From Hyphomicrobiales bacterium (GTDB lineage Bacteria > Pseudomonadota > Alphaproteobacteria > Rhizobiales > Rhizobiaceae), in contig PAPH01000044.1 of NCBI GenBank assembly GCA_002709005.1, positions 1 to 64,000 of the forward strand: DNA of 64,000 bases. The letters run 5' to 3'. The position numbers and the translations under genes were made by a program. Under the pieces are notes generated by a model. It had not been told where the DNA came from. It saw only the letters and a list, made by a program, of their open reading frames with translations, and ran no database searches. Shown piece by piece: positions 18,819 to 28,712 of this stretch; positions within the stretch are counted from its first letter, which is position 1; every line of letters begins with the position of its first letter.

Positions 18819-19861
18819 GCGAAGCCGCCGTCACCATTCGCAATGTGGACATCATCTTCGGCGACAATCCGAAGGACGCGGTCGCCATGCTCGATCGCGG
18901 CGCGACCCGTGACCAGATCGCGGCAGAAACCGGTGCCGTGCTCGGTGTGGCCGACGCCAATATCGACATCCGCCAGGGCGAGATTCTCGTGCTCATGGGG
19001 CTTTCGGGCTCGGGCAAGTCCACGCTGCTGCGCGCCGTCAACGGTCTGGCGCCGGTCCGCCGGGGCGAGGTCCAGGTGCGCTGCGGAGACGAGGTGACCA
19101 ATCCCTACGCCTGCTCGCAGAAGGAACTGCGGCAGTTGCGCGCCGACCATGTCTCCATGGTCTTCCAGCAGTTTGGCCTTTTGCCCTGGCGCACGGTCGC
19201 CGAGAATGTCGGCTTCGGCCTCGAACTCGCCGGTCAGAAGCCCGCCCAGCGCAAGAAGCGCGTCACCGAACAGCTCGAACTGGTCGGCCTGGCGGATTGG
19301 GCCGACCGCAAGGTCGGCGAGCTGTCGGGCGGCATGCAGCAGCGCGTTGGTCTGGCCCGCGCCTTCGCAACCGGCGCGCCTATCCTCCTGATGGACGAAC
19401 CGTTCTCCGCGCTCGACCCGCTGATCCGGACCCGGCTGCAGGACGAGCTTCTCGACTTCCAGCAGAAGCTGCACAAGACCATCCTTTTCGTCAGCCACGA
19501 TCTCGACGAGGCCTTCCGTATCGGCAACCGCATCGCCATCATGGAAGCCGGCCGCATCGTCCAGTGCGGCACGCCGCGCGAGATCGTCGACAAGCCGGCC
19601 AACGACTACGTCGCCGACTTCGTCGCCAACATGAACCCGATCGCCATGCTGACGGCGGGCGACATCATGGCGCCGCTCAAGCCCGGCACCGGCCAGGACC
19701 AGGTCACCGCCACCGTCAAGCCGGAGACGCCACTTGCCGAGGTGATGGAGGCCCTGTCGCGCCGGCCCGGGACCATCGGGGTCATACAGCGCGGAGCGGT
19801 GGCAGGCTCGATCTCGGCGCAGGACGTGGTCGCCGGCTTGACACGTCACAAGCGCGGGTGA
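18815..19861 (+). CDS. choV: Choline ABC transporter ATP-binding protein
   Basis: 348 aa; Walker A GLSGSGKST, LSGGMQQRVGLARA; ATGA overlap with choW. Confidence 0.92.
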   Translation: MSEAAVTIRNVDIIFGDNPKDAVAMLDRGATRDQIAAETGAVLGVADANIDIRQGEILVLMGLSGSGKSTLLRAVNGLAPVRRGEVQVRCGDEVTNPYACSQKELRQLRADHVSMVFQQFGLLPWRTVAENVGFGLELAGQKPAQRKKRVTEQLELVGLADWADRKVGELSGGMQQRVGLARAFATGAPILLMDEPFSALDPLIRTRLQDELLDFQQKLHKTILFVSHDLDEAFRIGNRIAIMEAGRIVQCGTPREIVDKPANDYVADFVANMNPIAMLTAGDIMAPLKPGTGQDQVTATVKPETPLAEVMEALSRRPGTIGVIQRGAVAGSISAQDVVAGLTRHKRG

Positions 19862-19898
19862 ACAAAGCCCCCGATTGAATTGATTTCGGGAGGACAGG

Positions 19899-20660
19899 AT
19901 GAAGGCTCAGGACAAGGCGGCGATCGTCACCGGCGGCGGTTCGGGACTGGGAGCGGCCACGGCACGCAGGCTGGCTGCCGAGGGCGCCAAGGTCGCCCTT
20001 CTCGACATCAATCTCGAACAGGCCGAGAAGGTCGCGGCCGAGATCGGCGGCATCGCAATCGCCTGTGACGTGTCGAACGCCGAGGCCGCCGAAGCCGCGG
20101 TCGCGAAAGCTGCCGAAGCCCATGGCGACGCCCGCATCCTCGTCAATTGCGCCGGCATCGCACCGGCTTCTCGCGTGGTCGGCCGCGAGGCCCCCCACGA
20201 TCTCGACCTCTTCCGCAAGGTGATCGAGGTCAACCTGATCGGTTCCTTCAACATGCTGCGGCTTGTCGCCGACCGTGCCTCGCGACTCGATCCGCTGGAA
20301 GACGGCGAACGCGCGATCATCGTCTCGACGGCTTCCGTCGCGGCCTTCGACGGCCAGATCGGCCAGGCCGCCTATTCGGCATCGAAGGGCGGGGTGCATT
20401 CCATGGCACTTCCGATCGCCCGCGAACTCGCCCGCTTCGGCATCCGCGTGAATACGATCGCGCCGGGCATCTTCGGCACCCCGATGGTCAAGGCCATGCC
20501 GCAGGACGTCCAGGACAGCCTCGCCGCCTCGATTCCCTTCCCCTCGCGCCTCGGCGCGCCGGAGGAATACGCCTCCCTCGTCCTGCACATGGTGGAAAAC
20601 GTCATGTTGAACGGCGAGACCGTGCGTCTGGACGGCGCTATCCGCATGGCACCGAAGTAA
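19899..20660 (+). CDS. SDR family oxidoreductase (3-hydroxyacyl-CoA dehydrogenase type 2-like)
   Basis: TGGGSGLGAATARRL, NCAGIAPASRVVG, YSASKGGV. Confidence 0.88.
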   Translation: MKAQDKAAIVTGGGSGLGAATARRLAAEGAKVALLDINLEQAEKVAAEIGGIAIACDVSNAEAAEAAVAKAAEAHGDARILVNCAGIAPASRVVGREAPHDLDLFRKVIEVNLIGSFNMLRLVADRASRLDPLEDGERAIIVSTASVAAFDGQIGQAAYSASKGGVHSMALPIARELARFGIRVNTIAPGIFGTPMVKAMPQDVQDSLAASIPFPSRLGAPEEYASLVLHMVENVMLNGETVRLDGAIRMAPK

Positions 20661-20682
20661 GAGCTGAAGCCGGACTGCAGAC

Positions 20683-21444
20683 ATGACCGAGAAGAAGAAA
20701 GACGTCCTCCGCGAAACAGACGAGGAAGCCCGCGCGCTCGCCCGCAAGCTGGTGCGCGCGGCGCGCTATGCGGCGATTGCGGTCATTGATGCCGAAACCG
20801 GTCATCCGAACGCCAGCCGCGTCCTGACCGGCACCGACATCGACGGCGTTCCGGTGATCCTCATATCCGCGCTCGCGCCGCATATGGCCGCGCTCAGGGC
20901 CGATCCGCGCGCCTCTCTCCTCTTCGGCGAAGTGGGCAAGGGCGATCCCCTCGCCCATGCCAGGATCACACTCAAATGCGAAGCGCGGGAGATCGCCCGC
21001 GACGGCGAGGACCACGCCCGTATCCGCCGGCGCTTCGTGACGAGGCACCCGAAGTCGAAGCTGTACGTCGATTTCCCGGATTTCGCCTTCTTCCGGCTCG
21101 AACCCGTCTCCGCCAGCCTGAACGGCGGCTTCGGCCGCGCTTATGCGATGACAGCGGACGACCTCGTGATCTCGTCACCGGCATCGGAGGCTCTCGCCAG
21201 GATCGAGGAATCCGCCGTCGCGCACATGAACTCCGATCACAAGGAAGCAGCCGATCTCTACGCCCGCGCTTATGGCAAATCGAAGAAGGAAGGCTGGGTC
21301 ATCATCGGACTGGACGCCGCCGGAATCGACCTTGCGAACGGCGACGAGATCATGCGAATAGACCTTCCGGAGGTCATATCTTCGGGGGATGGGCTGCGGC
21401 AGGCGCTATCAGATTTTTTACAACGAGCACGAGAAATTACCTGA
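20683..21444 (+). CDS. HugZ-like pyridoxamine 5'-phosphate oxidase fold protein with C-terminal DUF2470 region
   Basis: 253 aa; split FMN-barrel region and HMNSDHKEAADLYARAYG segment. Confidence 0.8.
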   Translation: MTEKKKDVLRETDEEARALARKLVRAARYAAIAVIDAETGHPNASRVLTGTDIDGVPVILISALAPHMAALRADPRASLLFGEVGKGDPLAHARITLKCEAREIARDGEDHARIRRRFVTRHPKSKLYVDFPDFAFFRLEPVSASLNGGFGRAYAMTADDLVISSPASEALARIEESAVAHMNSDHKEAADLYARAYGKSKKEGWVIIGLDAAGIDLANGDEIMRIDLPEVISSGDGLRQALSDFLQRAREIT

Positions 21445-21504
21445 TATTTTCCTTATTTTCTGGATATTCATCAGAGAATCACGATACAAGAATAGGCGGC
21501 CTAT

Positions 21505-21843
21505 TTGATGGATTTGCCTATGAAGAATTGCAGCGTGTCTTTGAACCGGAATGTCGACCAGGCGGCCAAGCTGCTTTCCACGATGGGAAACGCCAGGCGG
21601 CTCCAGATCATTTGCATCCTGTTGAATTCCGAAATCGCCGTGGGGGCGCTCGCCGAAAAGATCGGACTGAGCCAGTCGGCGCTTTCCCAGCATCTCGCCA
21701 AGCTGCGCAAGCTCAACCTCGTCACCGCCCGCAGGGATGCCCAGCATCTCTACTATTCGCTCAGTTCCGAAGCCGCAGTGAAGGTTCTCGAAACCCTCGA
21801 GGACATCTACGGCGATGGCGCGAGCCCGACGGCACGCTCCTGA
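21505..21843 (+). CDS. ArsR-family HTH regulator, NolR-like
   Basis: VGALAEKIGLSQSALSQHLAKLRKLNLVTARRDAQHLYYS resembles rhizobial NolR. Confidence 0.85.
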   Translation: MMDLPMKNCSVSLNRNVDQAAKLLSTMGNARRLQIICILLNSEIAVGALAEKIGLSQSALSQHLAKLRKLNLVTARRDAQHLYYSLSSEAAVKVLETLEDIYGDGASPTARS

Positions 21844-21903
21844 GCGGAGTCGGGCGCTGCCCGGCGGTTTCGAACAAAAGCTGATTTCGAAGAATGGAAA
21901 AGT

Positions 21904-21940
21904 CGACGGGCACCGGTCTGTTTAGAGGCCCGGTGCCCGT
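21904..21940. terminator. Perfect 12-bp stem-loop downstream of ArsR gene
   Basis: GACGGGCACCGG - 13-nt loop - CCGGTGCCCGTC; no T-tract, so function uncertain. Confidence 0.45.
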
Positions 21941-22120
21941 CATGCGACAGCGGGTTGCCCCGTTGTGCCGCCGGTCATCCGCATATTAGCTCTATTAATC
22001 TTGCCCAGGGCTTGCGCAGGTTTTCGCTTGCCCGAGCCTTGCCGCAATGGCAAAAAAACCAAATCGAAACCGGCATATAGACCGGAATGAGCCAGACCGG
22101 GCGCGGCGGACAGGCGAGGC

Positions 22121-23191
22121 ATGAGCACCAATAACGGTACCATTCGCTGGGGAATTTCGGCCACCGGAGGCATCGCCCATGCCTTCGCGCGCGATATCGA
22201 ATGGGCCCGCGGCGCATCGCTTGCCGGCGTCACATCACGCGATCCGGCCAAGGCCATGGCTTTCGCGAAGGAACATCCCGGCATCGAGACCTTCGATACG
22301 CTCGAAGCGATGGCCGCGTCCGATCATGTCGATGCGATCTATGTGGCAAGCCCCCATTCCGTCCATCTCGATCAGGCCCTCATCGCCCTCAAGGCAGGTA
22401 AGCCGGTGCTCGTCGAAAAGCCCCTCCCCTCCTCGAGCCGCGCCGCCAAGAAGCTCTCGGAAGCCTCTTTCAACGCCCGCACCTTCGCCATGGAAGGCAT
22501 GTGGACGCGCTACCTTCCCGCCGTTCAGGCCGCCCGCAAGGTAATCAAGGCCGGCCAGATCGGCGCTGTCCGCGCGATCCGTTCCGAGCTCGCCTGGCGC
22601 CGGCCCTACGATCCGGAGAACCGCTTCTTCGATCCGACGAAAGGCGGCGGCGCGCTTCTAGACCTTGGCGTCTATCCTGTTTCCCTCGCCTGCTTCTTTC
22701 TCGGCGAGCCGGACAGCATCGAAGGCAAGTGGACCGAAGCGCCGACTGGGGTAGATGTCGCGGCGGAAATCACGCTGGGCTTCGGGAAGGCAACGGCCGA
22801 GCTTTCCTGTGGGTTCGATCGCAACGGCGACAATCGTTTCGTCATCGAGGGCGACAAGGGCACGCTGGTGCTCGGAATGCCCTTCATCGGTGCCCGCATT
22901 CTGGGTCGCTACGGTTCGGCCACCATGGCCGACATCGCCTTTCCGGGCGGGGAGCGGTTCGGCTCGCGCTTCCGCCGCAAGATCGGGGCGAAACTGCCGT
23001 TGCCCGGCGCCAAGCGAAAGGTTTTCCCCGTGCCCGGCACCGGACTGAGCTGCGAGATCGAAGCTGCCTCCGCGGCCATCCGCGAGGGCCGGATGGAGGA
23101 GCCCGACAACACGATGTCGGATTCCCTCATCGTTCTGGAGATCGTCGAAACCATTCTTGCGCAGGAGCCAACGGAAAGCTGGAAGCCCTGA
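22121..23191 (+). CDS. Gfo/Idh/MocA family oxidoreductase
   Basis: 356 aa; GISATGGIAHAFARDI, VASPHSVHLDQALIALKAGKPVLVEKPL. Confidence 0.9.
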   Translation: MSTNNGTIRWGISATGGIAHAFARDIEWARGASLAGVTSRDPAKAMAFAKEHPGIETFDTLEAMAASDHVDAIYVASPHSVHLDQALIALKAGKPVLVEKPLPSSSRAAKKLSEASFNARTFAMEGMWTRYLPAVQAARKVIKAGQIGAVRAIRSELAWRRPYDPENRFFDPTKGGGALLDLGVYPVSLACFFLGEPDSIEGKWTEAPTGVDVAAEITLGFGKATAELSCGFDRNGDNRFVIEGDKGTLVLGMPFIGARILGRYGSATMADIAFPGGERFGSRFRRKIGAKLPLPGAKRKVFPVPGTGLSCEIEAASAAIREGRMEEPDNTMSDSLIVLEIVETILAQEPTESWKP

Positions 23192-23195
23192 ACAC

Positions 23196-24335
23196 TCAGC
23201 CGGCGGGATCGAAATCCACCCGGCCGCCACCACGACTCAGCGCCAGGGCAAGCTCGGTCAGATGGACCGCGCGCTTCGCGTCGAGCACGGGTTCGCCGCC
23301 ATGGTCGAGACCGCGCGCCAGATCGGCGATCCCCGCGGCGAAATCGATCTGCGACGGATAGGCCGGAAGCCGGCGATCGCTCTTGCCCTGATAGGACACC
23401 ACCCGTCCACCGAAGAACTTCGCCGGCAGATGCCGCCCTGTCTTGCGCTCGTACCATCCGAGGAGACGGAGAAGAAACGGCCCCTTTTCGCCGAACCGGG
23501 AAAGATGGACCGGAGACCGGTGGTCCCACAGATCGCGGACTATAATCGTCCCCTCGTCTCCCGAGATCGTCAGCGACCGGTCGCGCGGGGCCGCCAGGCC
23601 GCATGTGAGCCGCGCCACCGGGCCGGATGCAAATTCGATACAGCCGACCGAGAAGTCGGACGCAAGGCGCAGCCCTTCGGTTCCCGGCCCCTTGTTGGGA
23701 AACGTCAGCGCCGAAAATGTCTCCACCGCCTTCGCCGGACCGAACAGCGCGATCAGCCAGCCGAGCGCATAACCCGCATGTTCCAGCGTACAGCCGATCT
23801 CGAATTCGTGAAGCCCCGGCCAGTGCGCGCCGGACACCGAACGCCAGTCCCGCCAGTTGTCGCGGAACACCGCGCCATCCTCCATCTCGGCATAGGCGAG
23901 CCGCGGCGTACCGATCCAGCCCTCTGCCATCAGTTTCGCGACCAGCGCCTGCGCGTCCGAGAGGGCATTTGCGGGGGCACCCGAGATCCGGAGACCTTTC
24001 GACGCAGCGAGTTCCGCCAGTTCCGCCGCCTGCCCGGGCTCCATCGCCAGCGGCTTTTCGCAATAGACATGCTTGCCCGCTTCGAGCGCGGTGCGGTTAA
24101 TCGCGTAGTGGTGATCGGGCGGCGTCAGATTGACGACAATGTCGACAGTCGCATCGGCGAGCGCCGTATCCAGCCCGGGATAGGCCGCGTAACCGTAGTG
24201 GTTGCAGAATTCCTTGAGCCGCGCCGGATCGGTATCGAAGGCGCCGGCCACCTGCAGGCTCGGGTAGTTGGCCAGCGTCGTGGCATAGTAGTCGGCGACG
24301 AAACCTGTGCCGATGAGCGCGATCCTGGCCATCAA
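23196..24335 (-). CDS. Gfo/Idh/MocA family oxidoreductase
   Basis: 379 aa; ALIGTGFVADYYATTL, LTPPDHHYAINRTALEAGKHVYCEKPLA. Confidence 0.9.
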   Translation of the reverse strand: MMARIALIGTGFVADYYATTLANYPSLQVAGAFDTDPARLKEFCNHYGYAAYPGLDTALADATVDIVVNLTPPDHHYAINRTALEAGKHVYCEKPLAMEPGQAAELAELAASKGLRISGAPANALSDAQALVAKLMAEGWIGTPRLAYAEMEDGAVFRDNWRDWRSVSGAHWPGLHEFEIGCTLEHAGYALGWLIALFGPAKAVETFSALTFPNKGPGTEGLRLASDFSVGCIEFASGPVARLTCGLAAPRDRSLTISGDEGTIIVRDLWDHRSPVHLSRFGEKGPFLLRLLGWYERKTGRHLPAKFFGGRVVSYQGKSDRRLPAYPSQIDFAAGIADLARGLDHGGEPVLDAKRAVHLTELALALSRGGGRVDFDPAG

Positions 24336-24374
24336 AAATCCCCCGGGTAAGGCGGGAAGCCTAAGCGCGGCCCG

Positions 24375-26240
24375 TTAATTTGACGTTGCCGGCCGCTTTT
24401 CGGTGTCGGCCAGAAAGGCCGCGATCCACGAGAGCGCCGCGTTCCAGTTGATGGCGATCTCGTTGGTGGAGTAGGAGCCCCATTCGTCGATATAGCAGGC
24501 CTGCGGCGCGCAGCCCCGAAGCTTCTCTTCCGCCACCGGATCGGCCGGTTGGCCGTTCGGACCGCCGGCGAGTGCACCCTTCGGCGGCCCGGGCAGAGAC
24601 GGGTCGACGGAGTTCGCGAACATCAAAGCGAACTGTCGGTGCGCGTAATATGTTCCGTAGCCGGTGACATAGGACATACCCATCGCGTTGCGCCCCAGTA
24701 TGTAGTCCATGCCCTCCCGGACGCCACTCAGGTATTCGGTCTTGCCGGAGACGTCGTAGGCGGCCGCGGCGACGATCATGTTTTCGATCACCGAATGGTT
24801 GGAACCCCAGCCATAGCCGCCCTTCGGCCGGTACATGAGGCCAAAACCCTCGCCGCGCTGCACGGCAAGAAAGGTTTCCGCCGCCGCGCGCACCGAGCCG
24901 CGAATCCAGTCGAGATCCGGCTTCGACAGGTTCGATGGCACCGAGGCCAGTTGCAGCCGCGCCCAGCCCGCCGTCTCGCGCCAGTTGATCCCGTCCGAGG
25001 AAAAAACCCGGCCGCGCCAGTGCGGCGACGCCGTCAGCCGGTCATACCACTCCAGATCCCCGGTGGTGAGATAGAGCTCAGCCGCCGCCCAGTAGAACTC
25101 GTCGGAGACTTCCGGATCGTGATAGTCGCCGCCGCCGTTCTGGCCGTCCGAATAGGGGGCGATCATGTCCGGATGGGTCACGGCTGCCGCATAAGCGCGC
25201 TTCGCCACTTGCAGAAGTCCCTCGGCATAGTCGGCGTCGTAAGGCGCGAACAGCCTGGCCCCCTGAGCCGCCACAGCCGCCAGATTCAGCGTCGCGGCCG
25301 TCGACGGCGGATAGAGCACCCGCTGTTCGGGATCGCGATCCGGCCGCATCGGTCCGGGCAGCCAGTTCTCGCCGTGAACCTTGTGATGAACCATGCCGGC
25401 AAGCGGTTCGCCGTCGGGCACCATCATCGAGATCAGGAAATCGAGTTCCCATCGGGCTTCATCGAGAATGTCGGGGAGACCGTTCCGGGCCTCCGGGATG
25501 CGCAGCAAACCGTCGCCGGTGGTTTCGGCGTCCGCCGCTTCGGCATTGAGCGACCGCTCGTAAGCGCCCATCAGCTGCGCGACCGCAATCCCGCCATTGA
25601 CGACATATTTTCCGAAATCGCCGGCATCGTACCAACCGCCGCTCACGTCAAGCCGGTAGTCGCAGGTGATCGGCTCGCCGAAAATCTTCCGCGCAGTGGC
25701 CATATCGAGGCACGGCACCTCGGTGTCGCCCTTGTTGGGCGGCACGCCGGCATGGCCCGCCGGCCGGCTGTAACCCTCGCCGACGATCCCGCCATCGATC
25801 TCCACGCCGGAGCGCACGGGATAGAAATAGGACATCGCGTCTGTCCTGAGCGCGCCATACAGATTGTCGGCGATCGCAAACGGAAAACTCTCCTCCCCCC
25901 CGATATCGAGACGATAGTTCTTTCCCTCGACCGAGACGCCGGAGAAATCGATCGCGTGCACCTTCAGCCCCGATGCCCGGTCAAGCCCGAGAGGCTGCGA
26001 CTTGCCCGCAGCGATGTCTTTCCCGTCAGCGTCAACGAGCCGCCATTCCACTGGCTGCTCCGCGTCGCTGACCAGCGTCGCGCGTTTCGGGCCGTCGGCG
26101 AGATAGCCAAGCTGGTTGACGCGGATCGGGCCGGGTCTACCGGTATCGAGGGCAAGCGCCGCCGGCGCCAGACCCACCACGCCCGCGAGCGCTGCCATGA
26201 CGGCGCGAAAGGATATCGGCTGGATGCGGCTGGAGGCCAT
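24375..26240 (-). CDS. Glycoside hydrolase family 9 endoglucanase with N-terminal Ig-like (CelD_N) domain, secreted
   Basis: Signal peptide from internal Met at 26240; GGWYDAGDFGKYVVNGG; YIDEWGSYSTNEIAINWNA matches the GH9 catalytic signature. Confidence 0.88.
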   Translation of the reverse strand: MASSRIQPISFRAVMAALAGVVGLAPAALALDTGRPGPIRVNQLGYLADGPKRATLVSDAEQPVEWRLVDADGKDIAAGKSQPLGLDRASGLKVHAIDFSGVSVEGKNYRLDIGGEESFPFAIADNLYGALRTDAMSYFYPVRSGVEIDGGIVGEGYSRPAGHAGVPPNKGDTEVPCLDMATARKIFGEPITCDYRLDVSGGWYDAGDFGKYVVNGGIAVAQLMGAYERSLNAEAADAETTGDGLLRIPEARNGLPDILDEARWELDFLISMMVPDGEPLAGMVHHKVHGENWLPGPMRPDRDPEQRVLYPPSTAATLNLAAVAAQGARLFAPYDADYAEGLLQVAKRAYAAAVTHPDMIAPYSDGQNGGGDYHDPEVSDEFYWAAAELYLTTGDLEWYDRLTASPHWRGRVFSSDGINWRETAGWARLQLASVPSNLSKPDLDWIRGSVRAAAETFLAVQRGEGFGLMYRPKGGYGWGSNHSVIENMIVAAAAYDVSGKTEYLSGVREGMDYILGRNAMGMSYVTGYGTYYAHRQFALMFANSVDPSLPGPPKGALAGGPNGQPADPVAEEKLRGCAPQACYIDEWGSYSTNEIAINWNAALSWIAAFLADTEKRPATSN

Positions 26241-26439
26241 TGCGGCTTGGCTCCGGATTGTTCTTTCCGGCACGTTTGGCGCGCCGATGGTCGCGCAAGG
26301 AAACCATGGCGCCGTGAAGGAAGCTTTAAGTCCGCGGTCGAGGCTGTGCCGGCGTTTTTGGCTAGCGGAGGCGGATTTGCTGTTTTCCCGAACAGGCGAG
26401 CGTGGAATAGTGGGCTCGGACAAGTATTCCGATTCAACG

Positions 26440-27618
26440 ATGGTGGCTCAACTGTTCGATCGTATCTTTCCGACCGCGAGTTTGCGCGCCCGCCATGAAG
26501 GTGCCCATCTGCGGGTCACCAATACCGAACTCTTCTTCGATCTCGTCTACGTCTTCGCGATCATCCAGCTCTCCCATTATCTGGTCGCTCATCCGACCTG
26601 GCTCGGAGCGCTCGAGGCGGTGACATTGTTCGCTGCCATCTGGTGGGCCTGGAACTACACCGCCTGGGCGGCGAACTGGTTCGATCCCGATCATCCGGCG
26701 GGCCGGATTCTGATGCTGGTGCTCATGGCCTGCGCGCTGTTGATGGCGATATCGATCGAGAGCGCTTTCGAGTACCGTGCCTGGCTTTTCGTTTCGGCTT
26801 ACATCGCCATGGCGCTTGTCCGGGCAGGATACATGGCCGGCGTGCTGCGCGGCCAGACCATGGGCCGGAACTACGCCCAGCTCGGCGCCTGGAGCGCCTT
26901 CTCCGGCTTGTTCTGGATTGCTGGAGCGCACCTGCCGTCGGCGCGGATCGAGCTCTGGATTCTCGCCGTCCTCATCGACTACGCCGCACCTTATGTCGGC
27001 TTCTGGCTTCCCGGAGCGGGCCACACGCCGATGGCAACCTGGACCCTTCGCGGCCTTCATCTCCTCGAGCGTAATCAGCTCGTCTTCATCATCGCGCTCG
27101 GTGAATCGATCCTGATGCTCGGGGCCACCATGGTCGAAGCCGAGCTGACCTCCGCCGCGATAACCGCCGCGGCGACAGGCTTCCTCACCATCGTGAGCGT
27201 CTGGTGGATCTATTTCGTTCACTCCGCATCCAGTGGCGAGGAGGCATTCGAACACGAGGCCGAACAGACGCGTCTGGCGCGGGCCAGTCTCGCCTATGCC
27301 CACGGAATCATGGTCGGCGGCGCGATCGTAATCGCCGTGTCGATCGAGGAGATCATCGCCCACCCCCTTGAGCCGGCGCATATTCCCACCATACTCGCGG
27401 CAGTTCTCGGGCCGAGCATTTTCCTGTTGGGGAACGCGCTTTTCCGTTGCAGCACCGCGGGCCGGTGGCCGCTCTCCTATGTGCTGGCGATAGCCGTTCT
27501 CGCCGCAATCGGCCTGGCCGCCCATCTCCTCCACATCCCGGCGCTGGCACTGGGATGCCTGGTCCTGGTCGTCCTTCTCGGCCTTGCCTTTCTGCCTTCA
27601 TGCGGACGGCGAAAATGA
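26440..27618 (+). CDS. Low temperature requirement protein A (LtrA)
   Basis: ELFFDLVYVFAIIQLSHYL motif, multiple TMs, ERNQLVFIIALGESILMLG; start at MVAQLFDRIF. Confidence 0.88.
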   Translation: MVAQLFDRIFPTASLRARHEGAHLRVTNTELFFDLVYVFAIIQLSHYLVAHPTWLGALEAVTLFAAIWWAWNYTAWAANWFDPDHPAGRILMLVLMACALLMAISIESAFEYRAWLFVSAYIAMALVRAGYMAGVLRGQTMGRNYAQLGAWSAFSGLFWIAGAHLPSARIELWILAVLIDYAAPYVGFWLPGAGHTPMATWTLRGLHLLERNQLVFIIALGESILMLGATMVEAELTSAAITAAATGFLTIVSVWWIYFVHSASSGEEAFEHEAEQTRLARASLAYAHGIMVGGAIVIAVSIEEIIAHPLEPAHIPTILAAVLGPSIFLLGNALFRCSTAGRWPLSYVLAIAVLAAIGLAAHLLHIPALALGCLVLVVLLGLAFLPSCGRRK

Positions 27619-28268
27619 CCCCGGAGACTGCAGACCGGGAGATATGGAAAACCGCCGCTCTGCTGATCGCCATCTGCCTTCACAATCTGGTCTATCCGGT
27701 CTCCCAGACAGGACTCGCGGGCGCGGGCGCCTTCTATGTGTTTTATGGCGCGCTCTATGTCGCCGCCGCCTGGCTTCTGAGCGAAAACCCGCTCCTGCGG
27801 AAGTCGGCGCTCGCGGCAGGTATCGCGGTCTTTGTCGCCGGAATAGCCAACAGCGCGCTCCCCTCCTCCGCTTCCGCGCTGGCGGTGTTCTCGACTTCGA
27901 TCGCTTATCATCTGGTGGCTGTAATCGTGTTCACCGGCTACATATCTTCAGCGTCGAAGGTCTTTACAGAAGTCGTGCTGGCCGCCGCATCGCTCTATCT
28001 GGTCATCGGTTCCGGCTTCGCTGCCCTTTACGGGCTGGTCGCCTGGTTCGATCCCGCAGCTTTCGTCGCAGCCGGCGAGCCGGTCACCTCCTGGCAGCAG
28101 CTTCTCTATTTCAGCTATGTCACGCTGACGAGCGTGGGATACGGCGACATCCTGCCGGTGAATTACTACGCCCAGTCCCTCTCTGTCTTCGAAGCCATCG
28201 TTGGCGTCCTCTACACCGTCATCCTGCTCTCCCGGCTCGTCGGCATGCATACCCGTCACCGCTCCTGA
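27615..28268 (+). CDS. Two-TM-type potassium/ion channel family protein
   Basis: LLYFSYVTLTSVGYGDILPV selectivity-filter motif; ATGA overlap with LtrA. Confidence 0.85.
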   Translation: MTPETADREIWKTAALLIAICLHNLVYPVSQTGLAGAGAFYVFYGALYVAAAWLLSENPLLRKSALAAGIAVFVAGIANSALPSSASALAVFSTSIAYHLVAVIVFTGYISSASKVFTEVVLAAASLYLVIGSGFAALYGLVAWFDPAAFVAAGEPVTSWQQLLYFSYVTLTSVGYGDILPVNYYAQSLSVFEAIVGVLYTVILLSRLVGMHTRHRS

Positions 28269-28298
28269 ACTCCCGCCCTCTGTTGCAAGGAAACCGCC

Positions 28299-28559
28299 AT
28301 GCGCACCCTCGTCATCATCATCGGCGGAATCGTACTCGCCGGCATATTTGCGGTCGTCGGCCGCGCCGTCGCCGGCCAACCGGGGTTGACGCGCGCATCC
28401 CGCCTCTTCCTCGTGGCGTGGCTTCTCCTCACTCTTGCCAACATGTGGCTCGGGGTGAGCCATGGATATAGCGTGATGGAGGAATTGCCGATCGCCCTCG
28501 GCATCTTCATCGTCCCCGCCATCGCCAGCTTCATACTGGTCCGGTTGATGCGACGCTGA
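28299..28559 (+). CDS. Small membrane protein (86 aa)
   Basis: Several predicted TM segments; follows channel gene closely. Confidence 0.65.
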   Translation: MRTLVIIIGGIVLAGIFAVVGRAVAGQPGLTRASRLFLVAWLLLTLANMWLGVSHGYSVMEELPIALGIFIVPAIASFILVRLMRR

Positions 28560-28589
28560 CACCCGGCCCCGCAGCCGCGAACAAAAAAT

Positions 28590-28606
28590 TTGACCTTTTG
28601 ATAAAA
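28590..28606 (+). promoter_or_regulatory. Candidate RutR operator upstream of preT
   Basis: TTGACCTTTTGATAAAA; 15/17 match to the motif at 34363-34379 (minus strand). Confidence 0.5.
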
Positions 28607-28712
28607 TAACCTCACACTGCCTTCATGACCCGCACAGGCGATGGCTTCCGGCCATAAGACCTCAAAGAGACGGGCATCCGGAAAGCCGGACCTTTTGGTT
28701 GAAGGGGAACAC

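Noticed and set aside
24549-26498. 649-aa plus-strand ORF
   Set aside because: Antisense to the GH9 gene, whose catalytic motifs are intact
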